Shown piece by piece: positions 7,734 through 15,533 of a stretch of 23,661 nt of DNA; position 1 is the stretch's first letter, and the number at the start of each line of letters is the position of its first letter. The stretch is from contig RFIY01000050.1 of the NCBI GenBank assembly GCA_003695505.1, positions 1 to 23,661 on the forward strand, in the 5' to 3' direction. The stretch is from Candidatus Dadabacteria bacterium. Its GTDB lineage: Bacteria > J088. The notes beneath the pieces were generated by a model. The model was given only the letters and a program-made list of their open reading frames with translations. It did no database searches and was not told where the DNA came from. Made by a program: the position numbers and the translations under genes.

Positions 7734-10174
7734 CGGACGGGGCGCCTTCGATACAGCCAGACCAGGAGGACCAGGAACGGCACGAATCCGTCTGCGGAGC
7801 CTCCGGGAGACGCCTGGCATCCGCAACCACGCCGGTCTCGCCGAGAGAGATCCCCCGTGGTCTCGCTCACTGCTGTCGAAGCATCCGCGTACACCAGCAA
7901 GGTCTGCCACTGGGACGGATCGCCTGCGAGTTCGAATCCACTGACAGGCTCGGTCACCGCGAAACGCCACTCGACAACACCCGGCTCCGCAAAGGTAGAC
8001 ACGGCGCGAACACGACCGTCTGCGTCAATCGTCGCCGGAAGCCACGATATCGCTCCCGAGTCCCCGATCCGCCAGGCGACCGCCGCAGCGAGGCCAGATG
8101 GATCGCCGATGTCTCCGATCAGCCGCGCCGCAAAGGAGACCGGCGCAGCCGCCGACACCGGGTTCGGCACTGCACCGCTGACCAGAAACGGCGCCTCGCC
8201 GAGCCAGACCAGCAAGGGTGAATCATCGATCGCGCGGGCGGCGTTGAGCATGTGCCCGCCAGAGATCCGGGCCGCGTCAGCCACGTCAGATAATGTCCGT
8301 GCGCGAAGCGACATCGTCGAGACCACCGCGGCTGGCTCCAGCGATGGGTCATGCATCCGAACCAGCGCTGCGACACCGCTGGCAAAGGGCGCAGCCATGC
8401 TTGTCCCCTGCGCCAGCTCGTACGCTCGGCCACCCGCGTAGTTCGCCCCCGGACGCCACCAGCGCACGGAAACGATTTGCAGCCCACCCTGAACCAGGGA
8501 CGCACTGCCGGCCCAGTTTCCTGCCGTCGTCATCACAAAACGAATGCTCAGACTCGACGGGAGCGGCGCCAACAGGCTGCCAAAGTCGAGAAATCGCTCA
8601 ACCACGCCGTAGCCACTGAATGTGCCCTGGTCATTGGGCAGATCCTTCCAGATCGCATTGCCATCCGATGACGAAGCGCTGTTGGTGCTGTACTGCAGTT
8701 TGACCGAAGATCCCGGCCCGAGGTCGTGATACAGCACGACCTGCAGCACCGCACGCCCAAATACGGACGCATCGAATGGTTCGCTGGTCAGCGTCTGGGT
8801 CCAGGGTCCGGTATGCGCTTCCGGCGGCTGCCGAACAGCCGCGTCATAGTCGCCGACAACAATCTTGTCGCCTGTCAGCGTTTCCGCCACTGCCCAGTGC
8901 GTTCCCGACGCGCGAAAGTCGGTACCCAGGACGGGGCCCGGAAACAGTTTGCCGATCGACCCACTGAAGCCGTTGAAGTTTCGTTCATTCCAGACATCCT
9001 CACGACCCGGAAGCGCCGTTCGTATCGCCACACCCGGTGCGGCAACGTGGACCTTCTGACCGGTATTCGCGAAAGATGCCAGTCGGCCATCATTCGTGTG
9101 CGCCGTGACCACGATCATGCCTGGGATGGCCCACGCGGCCGGATAGAAGGGCTGCTGGTCAATGTCATGCCCGTCGTTGCCCGCCGCCGCGACGATGACG
9201 ATGCCATCCGCAACGAGCTGTTGCAGCTTTTCGAGCAGCGCCTGCGATGGTTCCGGACCGCCCCAGCTCAGATTGACGACATCCACGCCTGCCTGGCGCA
9301 CGAATTCAAGCGCTTCGATCGCCGCAGACGTCAGATTGCAATCGCTTTCGGCATCGAACCGTTCGGCACCCAGCGCCTTCGCAACAACGATTCGGCTGTC
9401 CCAGACAACGCCAGCGATCCCGACGCCGTCGTTGCCCGCTGCGCCTGCGATCGCTGCAACCTGGGTACCGTGGCCGACGAGATCTTCCGGCTCACCATCA
9501 TGGTCACAAGCGTCCCAGCCATACACCGACGCAGCAAATGTCGCATCGGTAAGGTCGCCTGGCGCGGGCCGCCAGATCCGCGCCTTCAAATCGGGGTGCT
9601 CCGGGTCGACCCCACTGTCGACGACACCGATGCGCACGGTCGCCGAACCGGTCACCGTATCCCAGGCCAGATCCGCGTCGAGATCATAGCTCGATGCGTT
9701 TTCGGTGTCCGAAACGGGATCCAGATCGCACCAGGCGACGCCATCATTCGGATCCGAGTCGCAAGCCGCACTGTAGCCGTCCGCGGCATCCTGAGGGTAT
9801 CCAAGCGGCTGGCCGGTGTTGCGCAGTCCCCACTGCTGCGCAAAGTCCGCGTCGTTGGGCAACGTGCTGACCAGTTGCCAGCGCCGGTTCGGCTCGACGA
9901 CCGTAACTGCCGTAACCTGCGCAAGCAGATTGCGCAGCGCCGGTTCGTCCATCGCAGCATCGAGGCGCAACCGCAACCACTGCGGCGCCGCAATCGGGCC
10001 AACGAGACGAATCAGACGATCGATCTGGGGAATCGCACGAACCTGGGCGATGAACCGTTCGACCGTCGTGTCGGCCGGCAAACGGATCAACCAGTCGCTT
10101 GCCAGGCCGTGATCGGCCTGCGCCGGACGTACCAGCACCAGGCAAAGCAGCAACGCCCGCGTCCATCGCTTCAT
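7730..10174 (-). CDS. Secreted subtilase (S8 peptidase) with MYXO-CTERM-like tail
   Basis: A predicted exported serine protease of 814 residues. A signal peptide (1-20, ending RPAQA) is followed by a propeptide-like region (about 24-105). The S8 catalytic domain carries Asp186 in VVDSGVD, His235 in GHGTQVAAIAG, the oxyanion Asn333 in AAAGNDG and Ser592 in GTSMAAPFASG. Between the AAPG loop (378-381) and the Ser motif lie about 200 extra residues (about 390-585) that read as a beta-rich, jelly-roll-like insert. A C-terminal beta region (about 655-765) precedes GCGC (783-786), a Gly/Ser spacer, a hydrophobic helix (about 797-808) and RRR (809-811). This tripartite tail resembles the MYXO-CTERM surface-sorting signal. 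It is the first gene of a minus-strand operon with the FIST and kinase genes. The start is ATG 10174; no strong Shine-Dalgarno sequence is seen. Confidence 0.93.
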   Translation of the reverse strand: MKRWTRALLLCLVLVRPAQADHGLASDWLIRLPADTTVERFIAQVRAIPQIDRLIRLVGPIAAPQWLRLRLDAAMDEPALRNLLAQVTAVTVVEPNRRWQLVSTLPNDADFAQQWGLRNTGQPLGYPQDAADGYSAACDSDPNDGVAWCDLDPVSDTENASSYDLDADLAWDTVTGSATVRIGVVDSGVDPEHPDLKARIWRPAPGDLTDATFAASVYGWDACDHDGEPEDLVGHGTQVAAIAGAAGNDGVGIAGVVWDSRIVVAKALGAERFDAESDCNLTSAAIEALEFVRQAGVDVVNLSWGGPEPSQALLEKLQQLVADGIVIVAAAGNDGHDIDQQPFYPAAWAIPGMIVVTAHTNDGRLASFANTGQKVHVAAPGVAIRTALPGREDVWNERNFNGFSGSIGKLFPGPVLGTDFRASGTHWAVAETLTGDKIVVGDYDAAVRQPPEAHTGPWTQTLTSEPFDASVFGRAVLQVVLYHDLGPGSSVKLQYSTNSASSSDGNAIWKDLPNDQGTFSGYGVVERFLDFGSLLAPLPSSLSIRFVMTTAGNWAGSASLVQGGLQIVSVRWWRPGANYAGGRAYELAQGTSMAAPFASGVAALVRMHDPSLEPAAVVSTMSLRARTLSDVADAARISGGHMLNAARAIDDSPLLVWLGEAPFLVSGAVPNPVSAAAPVSFAARLIGDIGDPSGLAAAVAWRIGDSGAISWLPATIDADGRVRAVSTFAEPGVVEWRFAVTEPVSGFELAGDPSQWQTLLVYADASTAVSETTGDLSRRDRRGCGCQASPGGSADGFVPFLVLLVWLYRRRPVR

Positions 10175-10269
10175 TGTCCGTTAGAATAACATGGCAACAG
10201 TCACAAATTCCCGCTTTTTCGGGCCGCCTTGCCCCTCCTGGGGACCGCGCGGCATGGAGTACATTTACG

Positions 10270-10542
10270 ATGGCGACGATATCCTGCAAACGCTGCGGCA
10301 AAGACGGCGAGCAACTCGACCAGAAGCCGTTGGGCGGCTCGCTCGGCGACGAGATCCGCGATTCGATCTGCGCCTCCTGCTGGGCCGAGTGGGACGAACT
10401 GCAGTTGAAGATCATCAACGAATATCGCCTCAATCTGGCAATTCCGCAGCATTACGATATGCTGGTGGACGAAATGCGCAATTTCCTGAACCTGAAAGAA
10501 GGCGCCACCGGCACACAGAGCCTCGAGCTCGAGGACGACTGA
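10270..10542 (+). CDS. YggX/iron-traffic-like small protein with two CxxC pairs
   Basis: A 90-residue cytosolic protein. Its second half, CWAEWDELQLKIINEYRLNL...EMRNFL, follows the Fe(II)-trafficking (YggX, Iron_traffic) family pattern AWxxWxxxQxxLINExxLN...xxMxxFL. YggX is linked to protection of Fe-S clusters from oxidants. Unlike classical YggX, which has a single N-terminal Cys, this one has CKRCG (Cys6, Cys9) and CASC (Cys34, Cys37), a spacing suggestive of a zinc-ribbon or rubredoxin-like metal site. The acidic C-terminus (SLELEDD) is unremarkable. The ATG at 10270 follows GGAG (10256-10259) by 10 nt. It is divergent from the subtilase gene and lies 28 bp upstream of the DUF3604 gene, perhaps in one transcript. 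The YggX assignment rests on pattern memory; a separate zinc-ribbon family is the alternative. Confidence 0.75.
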   Translation: MATISCKRCGKDGEQLDQKPLGGSLGDEIRDSICASCWAEWDELQLKIINEYRLNLAIPQHYDMLVDEMRNFLNLKEGATGTQSLELEDD

Positions 10543-10570
10543 TCCGGCAGCCGACCGCAAGGAATCGACC

Positions 10571-12559
10571 GTGCCCAGAACAACCCGTGTTTCCGTTGTT
10601 GCACTTGGAATTCTGTTGTCAACCGCAGTGCTCGCGGATCCGCCACGCCGCAACATCTACTTCGGCGATCTGCACACCCACTCCAACCTGAGCGCCGACG
10701 CCGTACTGATGCAGCTCGCGCATGGCGTACAACGCGGCCCCGAAGCCGCCTGCCTGTACGCGCGGGCGTGCGCCCAGGTGGACTTTTACGGCCAGAGCGA
10801 CCACGCCGAAATGCTTGATCGTGCCGACTGGGAGCGTGAGCAGGCTGCCGTCAAAGCCTGCAACGAAGCCGGCCTCGCGGCAACGGACGCGAACGGCGAC
10901 CCGGAAATCGTTGTGTTCCATGGATTTGAATGGACCTCGTCGGCCAAGGGGCGCTACTGGGGACACAAGAATGTATTTTTCAGGAACGATACAGTCCCCG
11001 AAATGCCGGTTGCCGCGTACACGATCCCGGAAGTCGGCGCGGCGAATTTTCGCGCATTGTGGGCCGCGATGGGCATCTATCGACAGCTCGGCGTCACGCT
11101 GCTACCCGGACTGCATGCCGCCAACCGCAGCTTCGAGGTCAACAGTCGCAAGCGCTGCGGCGCAGCGGACGACGGCTACGATTGCATCCGCGTGGCCGAC
11201 GAGCCAAAAGAGCTCTGGCAGATTCTGAACAGCTACTACGGGAATCCAGCGTATCGAGACGGTGGCTACGACGCGCTCGTCATCCCGCACGGAACCGCGT
11301 GGGGCATGGCCAAGCTCGGTACCAACTGGGATATCCAGCTCAACAGCGAGCAACACGATCCTAACTTGCAGCGGCTCATCGAGGTCTTTTCTGGCCATGG
11401 CAACAGCGAGGAGTACCGCGACTTCGATGCACCTGACAGCGGCTATGAAAGCTGTTTCGACCGCGCCGCGAAGCTTCAGGCCGCCTGGTGCCGCCTGCAT
11501 GATGTGTCCGCCGAAGCGTGCCGCGACGACATCGACCGCGCGCGCGAAACCGCCGCCGTGCCCTTTGCAACCGACCCGGAAGACTGGGGGCGCTGCAACC
11601 AGTGCACCGACTGTTTTCAGCCGGCCGAACGCTACCAGCCAGATGGCAGCGTCCAGGCGGCACTCGCCAAAACCGGCTTCGAACCCGATGGCAGCAAACT
11701 GCGTTACCATTTTGGCTTCATCGCGGCGACCGATGATCACGCCAGTCGCCCCGCCAGCGTGATGGAACGACGGATGCTGGCGGACTGGGGCCTGCCAGTA
11801 TTTTTTCAGGCCACGCTAGGCACGGCATTCGCGCCCAAGGGACGCAATCCGGTTGAAGCCGAGCGCGTCGCGAGCTATTTTTATCCCGGCGGACTCGTGG
11901 CCGTACACGCCGACCGCCGGACACGCGAGTCGATCTGGGAAGGGCTGAAACGGCGAGAGACCTACGGCACATCGGGGCCGCGCATTTCGCTGTGGTTCTG
12001 GGCGGCTGCGAACGACACCGAGGTCACGATGGGCGGCCGTCTGGCGGCCAATGCCAGCCCAGTGTTCCAGTTCGAGGCACTTGGTGGGCCGGTCGAGCAG
12101 CCGGGTTGCAGCGATGCAACCACGGCACGCTGGGGACAGTCCACGGTCGAGAACATCTGCCTGAATGCATGCTTCAATCCGTCCCCACGGCGCAGTGGCA
12201 TCGACCGCATCGAGGTCGTCCGCATTCGGCCGCAGCAGACTCCGGACGAACGGATCGTGTCCTTGATCGACGACCCGTGGAAAGTGATCCGCAACCCCGA
12301 TCGTGATTCGGCGGGCCGCCCCTCGGCGCGGTTCCGCGGGTCGTTTACCGACCCGGAATACGCAACGGGCGCGAGAGACGCCATCTACTACATCCGCGTC
12401 ATCCAGGAACCAACACCGTCGGTCAACGGACAGCCGATGAAGCCCGGCCCCGATGGATCGCTGGAGCCCTGCCCCCTGCACTACAATGGCGACGACTGTT
12501 TGTCGCTGGCCGAAGAGCGGGCCTGGTCGTCACCGATCTACGTCGACTGGAGACCCTGA
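10571..12559 (+). CDS. Exported DUF3604 family protein (PHP-like putative metal hydrolase)
   Basis: A 662-residue protein with a signal peptide (1-22, ending STAVLA) and the hallmarks of DUF3604. These include YFGDLHTHSNLSADA (30-44), FYGQSDHAEML (72-82), HGFEW (117-121), the downstream EVFSGHGNSEEYRDF (271-285) and AATDDHASRP (385-394). The DLHTHS, SDH and TDDH motifs resemble the metal-binding clusters of PHP-type phosphoesterases, so a periplasmic metal-dependent hydrolase is plausible, but no substrate is established. Several Cys pairs (for example CNQCTDC, about 342-348) may form disulfides. The GTG start at 10571 lies 7 nt after AAGGA (10559-10563). The preceding YggX-like gene ends 28 bp upstream. 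No clear terminator follows; the sigma54 promoter of the next gene begins 51 bp after its stop codon. Confidence 0.88.
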   Translation: MPRTTRVSVVALGILLSTAVLADPPRRNIYFGDLHTHSNLSADAVLMQLAHGVQRGPEAACLYARACAQVDFYGQSDHAEMLDRADWEREQAAVKACNEAGLAATDANGDPEIVVFHGFEWTSSAKGRYWGHKNVFFRNDTVPEMPVAAYTIPEVGAANFRALWAAMGIYRQLGVTLLPGLHAANRSFEVNSRKRCGAADDGYDCIRVADEPKELWQILNSYYGNPAYRDGGYDALVIPHGTAWGMAKLGTNWDIQLNSEQHDPNLQRLIEVFSGHGNSEEYRDFDAPDSGYESCFDRAAKLQAAWCRLHDVSAEACRDDIDRARETAAVPFATDPEDWGRCNQCTDCFQPAERYQPDGSVQAALAKTGFEPDGSKLRYHFGFIAATDDHASRPASVMERRMLADWGLPVFFQATLGTAFAPKGRNPVEAERVASYFYPGGLVAVHADRRTRESIWEGLKRRETYGTSGPRISLWFWAAANDTEVTMGGRLAANASPVFQFEALGGPVEQPGCSDATTARWGQSTVENICLNACFNPSPRRSGIDRIEVVRIRPQQTPDERIVSLIDDPWKVIRNPDRDSAGRPSARFRGSFTDPEYATGARDAIYYIRVIQEPTPSVNGQPMKPGPDGSLEPCPLHYNGDDCLSLAEERAWSSPIYVDWRP

Positions 12560-12595
12560 ACAGGTTCCCACGACTGCCGTTCCCGCTCACTCATT

Positions 12596-12626
12596 CTGAA
12601 ACAGGCGATCTGGCACGCCGTTTGCT
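12596..12626 (+). promoter_or_regulatory. Sigma54 (-24/-12) promoter of the receiver gene, with CTGAAACAG box
   Basis: TGGCAC (12611-12616), five bases (GCCGT) and TTGCT (12622-12626) match the RpoN consensus TGGCAC-N5-TTGCW exactly, with the -24 GG and -12 GC 10 bp apart. Transcription would start near 12637, ahead of AAGGAGG (12646-12652). The box CTGAAACAG (12596-12604) sits 6 bp upstream and recurs at the other sigma54 promoter (21931-21939). Activity would need RpoN and a bacterial enhancer-binding protein, neither encoded here. Confidence 0.85.
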
Positions 12627-12658
12627 GCTGATCAGGCGACTCACGAAGGAGGTTGCCT

Positions 12659-13096
12659 GTGAGCGAGCACATCGAAGCCAGCAAGAGCCAAAAGATTTTC
12701 GTCGTCGACGATGACCCTGACCAACTGTTCATCGCCAGTCGCGCGTTGAAACGCGCCGGCTACCAGGTCGAAACGGCCGACAACATCTGGATTGCCCACA
12801 AGGTCGGCGAATTCCGCCCCGACCTGATCCTGATGGATGTCCAGTTCGCAAACTTCCAGAACGGCCCGGTCGCGGTCAAGGCGCTGAAGAAAAACCAGCT
12901 CGGCCGCGACACGATCGTATTGCTCTATTCAACGATGCCCGAGACCGACCTCGCGGCACTGGTTGTGGAATGTGGCGCGGACGGGTACGTCTGCAAGCAC
13001 GAGGGTCCTGCATCACTGATCCACGAAGTGCGCCGCCATCTGGACCGTCGAGCGTTGCACACGGGTACCGCGCTGCCGGACGTGGCCAACGGCTGA
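12659..13096 (+). CDS. Single-domain response regulator (intact receiver)
   Basis: A 145-residue CheY-like receiver without an output domain, probably a phosphate carrier or sink for the adjacent chemosensory system. All key residues are present: the acidic cluster VVDDDPDQ (Asp17-19), phospho-acceptor Asp60 in LILMDVQF, the Ser/Thr switch in LLYSTMPE (91-92) and Lys113 in YVCKHEG. The start is GTG 12659, 6 nt after a perfect AAGGAGG (12646-12652); the in-frame TTG at 12653 touches that Shine-Dalgarno sequence and is rejected. The gene is driven by a consensus sigma54 promoter and converges on the chemosensory operon, whose last gene ends 29 bp away. Its closest relative in the window is the degenerate receiver at 22021-22620: YQVETADNIWIAHKVGEFRPD here aligns with FAVETASNAWIASQVAKFLPD there. 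Confidence 0.93.
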   Translation: MSEHIEASKSQKIFVVDDDPDQLFIASRALKRAGYQVETADNIWIAHKVGEFRPDLILMDVQFANFQNGPVAVKALKKNQLGRDTIVLLYSTMPETDLAALVVECGADGYVCKHEGPASLIHEVRRHLDRRALHTGTALPDVANG

Positions 13097-13125
13097 CAGT
13101 CGGTCAAGCTGCAGCGACAGCTCTG

Positions 13126-14433
13126 CTACCCGCGCGAACGACGGTATGGGAGAACGACGCGGAACAGCGATCCCTGACCCGATTCACTTTCCACACCAAT
13201 CGTTCCGCCGTGGGCTTCAACGAGTTTGCGGACGATCGCCAGCCCGAGTCCCGTGCTGGCTTCACCGCCGGTCGGCACGGAGCTTGTGCGGCTGAATGGC
13301 TGGAACAACAGTTCCTGTTCCGACGCGGCGATACCTGGTCCCTGGTCCTGAACCTCAACGGCCACGGCCCCCGGCCCCGAGCCGACGCGAACGTCAATCC
13401 GGCTGCCGCGTGGCGAGTATTTGATTGCGTTCGACAGCAGATTGTCGAAAACCTGCATCAATTTCGACCAGTCACCTTCGATCGCATCAGGTTCATCCAG
13501 GATACTCAAGTGGATCTGCATGCCCTTCGTATTTGCGTCATGACGCCGCAATTCGACCGTCTGTTGCAGCAACGCAGGAATCGAAACACTGGTCAGGCGC
13601 AATTTCACCTTCCCGGATTCGATTGCGGAAACATCGAGCAATTCTTCGATGATCGCCAACATCCTGTTCGCGGATCGTTCGACACCATCCAGCAGAGACA
13701 GCGCATCTTCCTTGTCTTCGTGTTCGACGGCATCACGCAGGAAGCTGGCGTAACCGCGGATGGTTCCGATCGGATGGCGCAGGTCGTGTACAACCATCCC
13801 GAGGAATTCGTTTTTCTGTTCGTTCGCGCTGGCCAGCTCGCGATTGGTTTTTTCGAGCTGATCCCGCATGCGTGACAGCTCGTTGTTGCGCTCAAACAGC
13901 TCGCGGTTGATTTCGATCGCGTTCATGTAGGTCGACAGCAGCAGATCGACAATCTTCCGCGGATGACTGGTGACCGTCATCACCTGGCCATCATAGTTGA
14001 TTTCCATCGAATCGAAATGTCCCTGGTCGCGGTCACGTCGGTTTCGCACCAGGTAGTCGATCTGGTTCAGGAGAAACTCAGCGCTGTAGGGCTTCGTCAC
14101 AAAGCTGTCGGCGCCTGCATTGATACCGCGCACGACATCGCCCCGCTCCCGCAACGCGGTCAACAGAATGACCGGCAGCCCCTCAAACTGCGGCTGCGCA
14201 TTGATCCAGGTGCAGAGTTCGAAACCGTCTTCCCCCGGCATGACGATGTCGCTGACGACGATATCGACCTGCGCGCCTTCATTCAGAAGCAGATCCCGCG
14301 CTTCTTCCGCGCTCCCAGCCAGCGTCACATCGTGCCCGCCCGATTCGATGTCGGCTGCAATCTGAACGGCCTGTGTTGGGCTGTCCTCGACGACGAGAAC
14401 GCTATAGCTGCCTTCGCGGGTTGTATTCATCAT
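13126..14433 (-). CDS. REC-histidine kinase hybrid, output of the chemosensory operon
   Basis: A 435-residue soluble protein. The N-terminal receiver (about 11-130) has VVEDSPTQ, phospho-acceptor Asp62 in VVSDIVMPGEDG, TAL and Lys114 in VTKPY. A linker (SHPRKIVDLLLSTYMNAIEINREL, about 156-179) and coiled coil lead to HisKA with His216 in VVHDLRHPIG. The HATPase domain follows: N box NLLSNAIKYS, G1 VQDQGPGI, G2 TGLGLAI. It most likely receives phosphate from the CheA hybrid on Asp62 and modulates its own kinase activity, so information passes to further regulators. It is the last gene of the operon, with an ATGA overlap with cheB. The position corresponds to that of wspR in Wsp operons, but there is no GGDEF domain. 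The start is ATG 14433, with GGAG 5 nt upstream. Confidence 0.93.
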   Translation of the reverse strand: MMNTTREGSYSVLVVEDSPTQAVQIAADIESGGHDVTLAGSAEEARDLLLNEGAQVDIVVSDIVMPGEDGFELCTWINAQPQFEGLPVILLTALRERGDVVRGINAGADSFVTKPYSAEFLLNQIDYLVRNRRDRDQGHFDSMEINYDGQVMTVTSHPRKIVDLLLSTYMNAIEINRELFERNNELSRMRDQLEKTNRELASANEQKNEFLGMVVHDLRHPIGTIRGYASFLRDAVEHEDKEDALSLLDGVERSANRMLAIIEELLDVSAIESGKVKLRLTSVSIPALLQQTVELRRHDANTKGMQIHLSILDEPDAIEGDWSKLMQVFDNLLSNAIKYSPRGSRIDVRVGSGPGAVAVEVQDQGPGIAASEQELLFQPFSRTSSVPTGGEASTGLGLAIVRKLVEAHGGTIGVESESGQGSLFRVVLPYRRSRG

Positions 14434-15533
14434 TTTTTCTCCACTGACTGGGATGCTACGCCTTTTCGATGGAATGTTTCCGCCGCAATCAGCTCTGACA
14501 ACAACGCGGTCAATGCGTTCAGTGGTGCAACGATCGCGCCAGGCGCCTTGCGGACCGCCGCCTCGGGCATCGACGGCGCCATCGCATCATCGGGATCCTG
14601 AATAAAAATTGTCGCCCCCCGCCGGTCGAGCGCCTCAAGTGTTTCGCTGCCATCGGTACCTGTTCCGGTCAGCAGCACGACCACTCCCGGACATGACTGC
14701 TCCAGCAGAGACCTCCACAAGACGTCAATGACCGGACTCGCCACGCGTTGCGATGGTCGCGCCGACACTTCGACGCTCGTATCGTCGCAGCGCGTCAGCA
14801 CAAGATCAAGGGATCCCGCCGGGATCGCGACCGCACCCGGTGGCACCTGAGCGGGTTGATCGCGGTCAACGACGATAACGCGCAGCCCGGTAGTTTCTTC
14901 CAGCCAGCGCGCGAATCCATCGACGAACCCCGGCGCGAGATGTTGGGCCAGCAAGACCGGCACCGGTAGAGGCCTGGGCAGCTCCTTGAGCAGGTGAACC
15001 ACGGCCTGCGGTCCGCCGAGAGAGGCGCCAATTGCAATCAGACATAGCGAACCTCCAAGTGCGTGTGTCGCGCGCTTTGTTGTCCGCGGAGGCGGCACCG
15101 CGGTCGAATACCTCCTGACCACCGGCACCCCGGCGGCGACTCTGAGCGCCCGCAGCCAGTCTTCGACGAGTCGCGGCTCGCCACAGGCCGGTTTTTCGAC
15201 ACAGGCGATCGCGCCGGCCTGGAGCGCGGCAAACGCTTTTTCCGGATTCTTGTCGTGCCAGGACGCGCTTGTAACAACGATCGGGATCGGGCGCGACTGC
15301 ATGATGCGCTCGACAAAGGTCAACCCATCGATGCCGGGCAGCTCCATATCGAGTGAAATCACGTCGAACCGCGTCGGATCGTCGTCGATCAATGCCAACG
15401 CTTCCTCGGCGCTCGTCACGTCGGCTGCGACTTCGAACCAACCCTGCTCCTCGAGCAGCGCGCAAAGCGCCAGACGCTGGGTCGGTGAGTCCTCCACAAT
15501 GAGAACGCGTATCGGCTGTTGCGATCGGTTCAC
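14430..15533 (-). CDS. cheB: Chemoreceptor methylesterase CheB
   Basis: CheB removes methyl groups from glutamate side chains of chemoreceptors, giving adaptation. The 367-residue protein has an N-terminal receiver (VEDSPTQ; Asp62 in SLDMELPGIDG; Lys114 in CVEKPA), a linker, and the C-terminal methylesterase domain. The catalytic triad is visible: Ser171 in IGASLGGPQA, His198 in LAQHLAPGF and Asp294 in GTGTDGSETL. Typical enzymes read GASTGG, so the Leu after the nucleophile is a mild variation. The GTG start at 15533 overlaps the cheA stop codon as GTGA. It is the WspF equivalent in this operon; in Wsp systems, phosphorylation of CheB by the CheA partner provides negative feedback. Confidence 0.95.
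   Translation of the reverse strand: MNRSQQPIRVLIVEDSPTQRLALCALLEEQGWFEVAADVTSAEEALALIDDDPTRFDVISLDMELPGIDGLTFVERIMQSRPIPIVVTSASWHDKNPEKAFAALQAGAIACVEKPACGEPRLVEDWLRALRVAAGVPVVRRYSTAVPPPRTTKRATHALGGSLCLIAIGASLGGPQAVVHLLKELPRPLPVPVLLAQHLAPGFVDGFARWLEETTGLRVIVVDRDQPAQVPPGAVAIPAGSLDLVLTRCDDTSVEVSARPSQRVASPVIDVLWRSLLEQSCPGVVVLLTGTGTDGSETLEALDRRGATIFIQDPDDAMAPSMPEAAVRKAPGAIVAPLNALTALLSELIAAETFHRKGVASQSVEKK

Noticed and set aside
8726-10189. A 487-codon open frame on the plus strand, antisense to the subtilase
   Set aside because: It mirrors subtilase codons, is Arg-rich without any domain signature, and the minus-strand frame has all S8 catalytic motifs.
10210-10223. CCCG-CTTTTT-CGGG hairpin between the divergent subtilase and YggX-like genes
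   Set aside because: Only a 4-bp stem with the T run in the loop, at the 5' ends of both genes; not a terminator.
12653-12658. TTG start for the intact receiver
   Set aside because: It directly abuts the AAGGAGG Shine-Dalgarno sequence; GTG 12659 has proper spacing.
13110-13125. AGCTG-CAGCGA-CAGCT hairpin between the convergent receiver and REC-kinase genes
   Set aside because: Five-bp stem without a T tract; too weak to call as a terminator.
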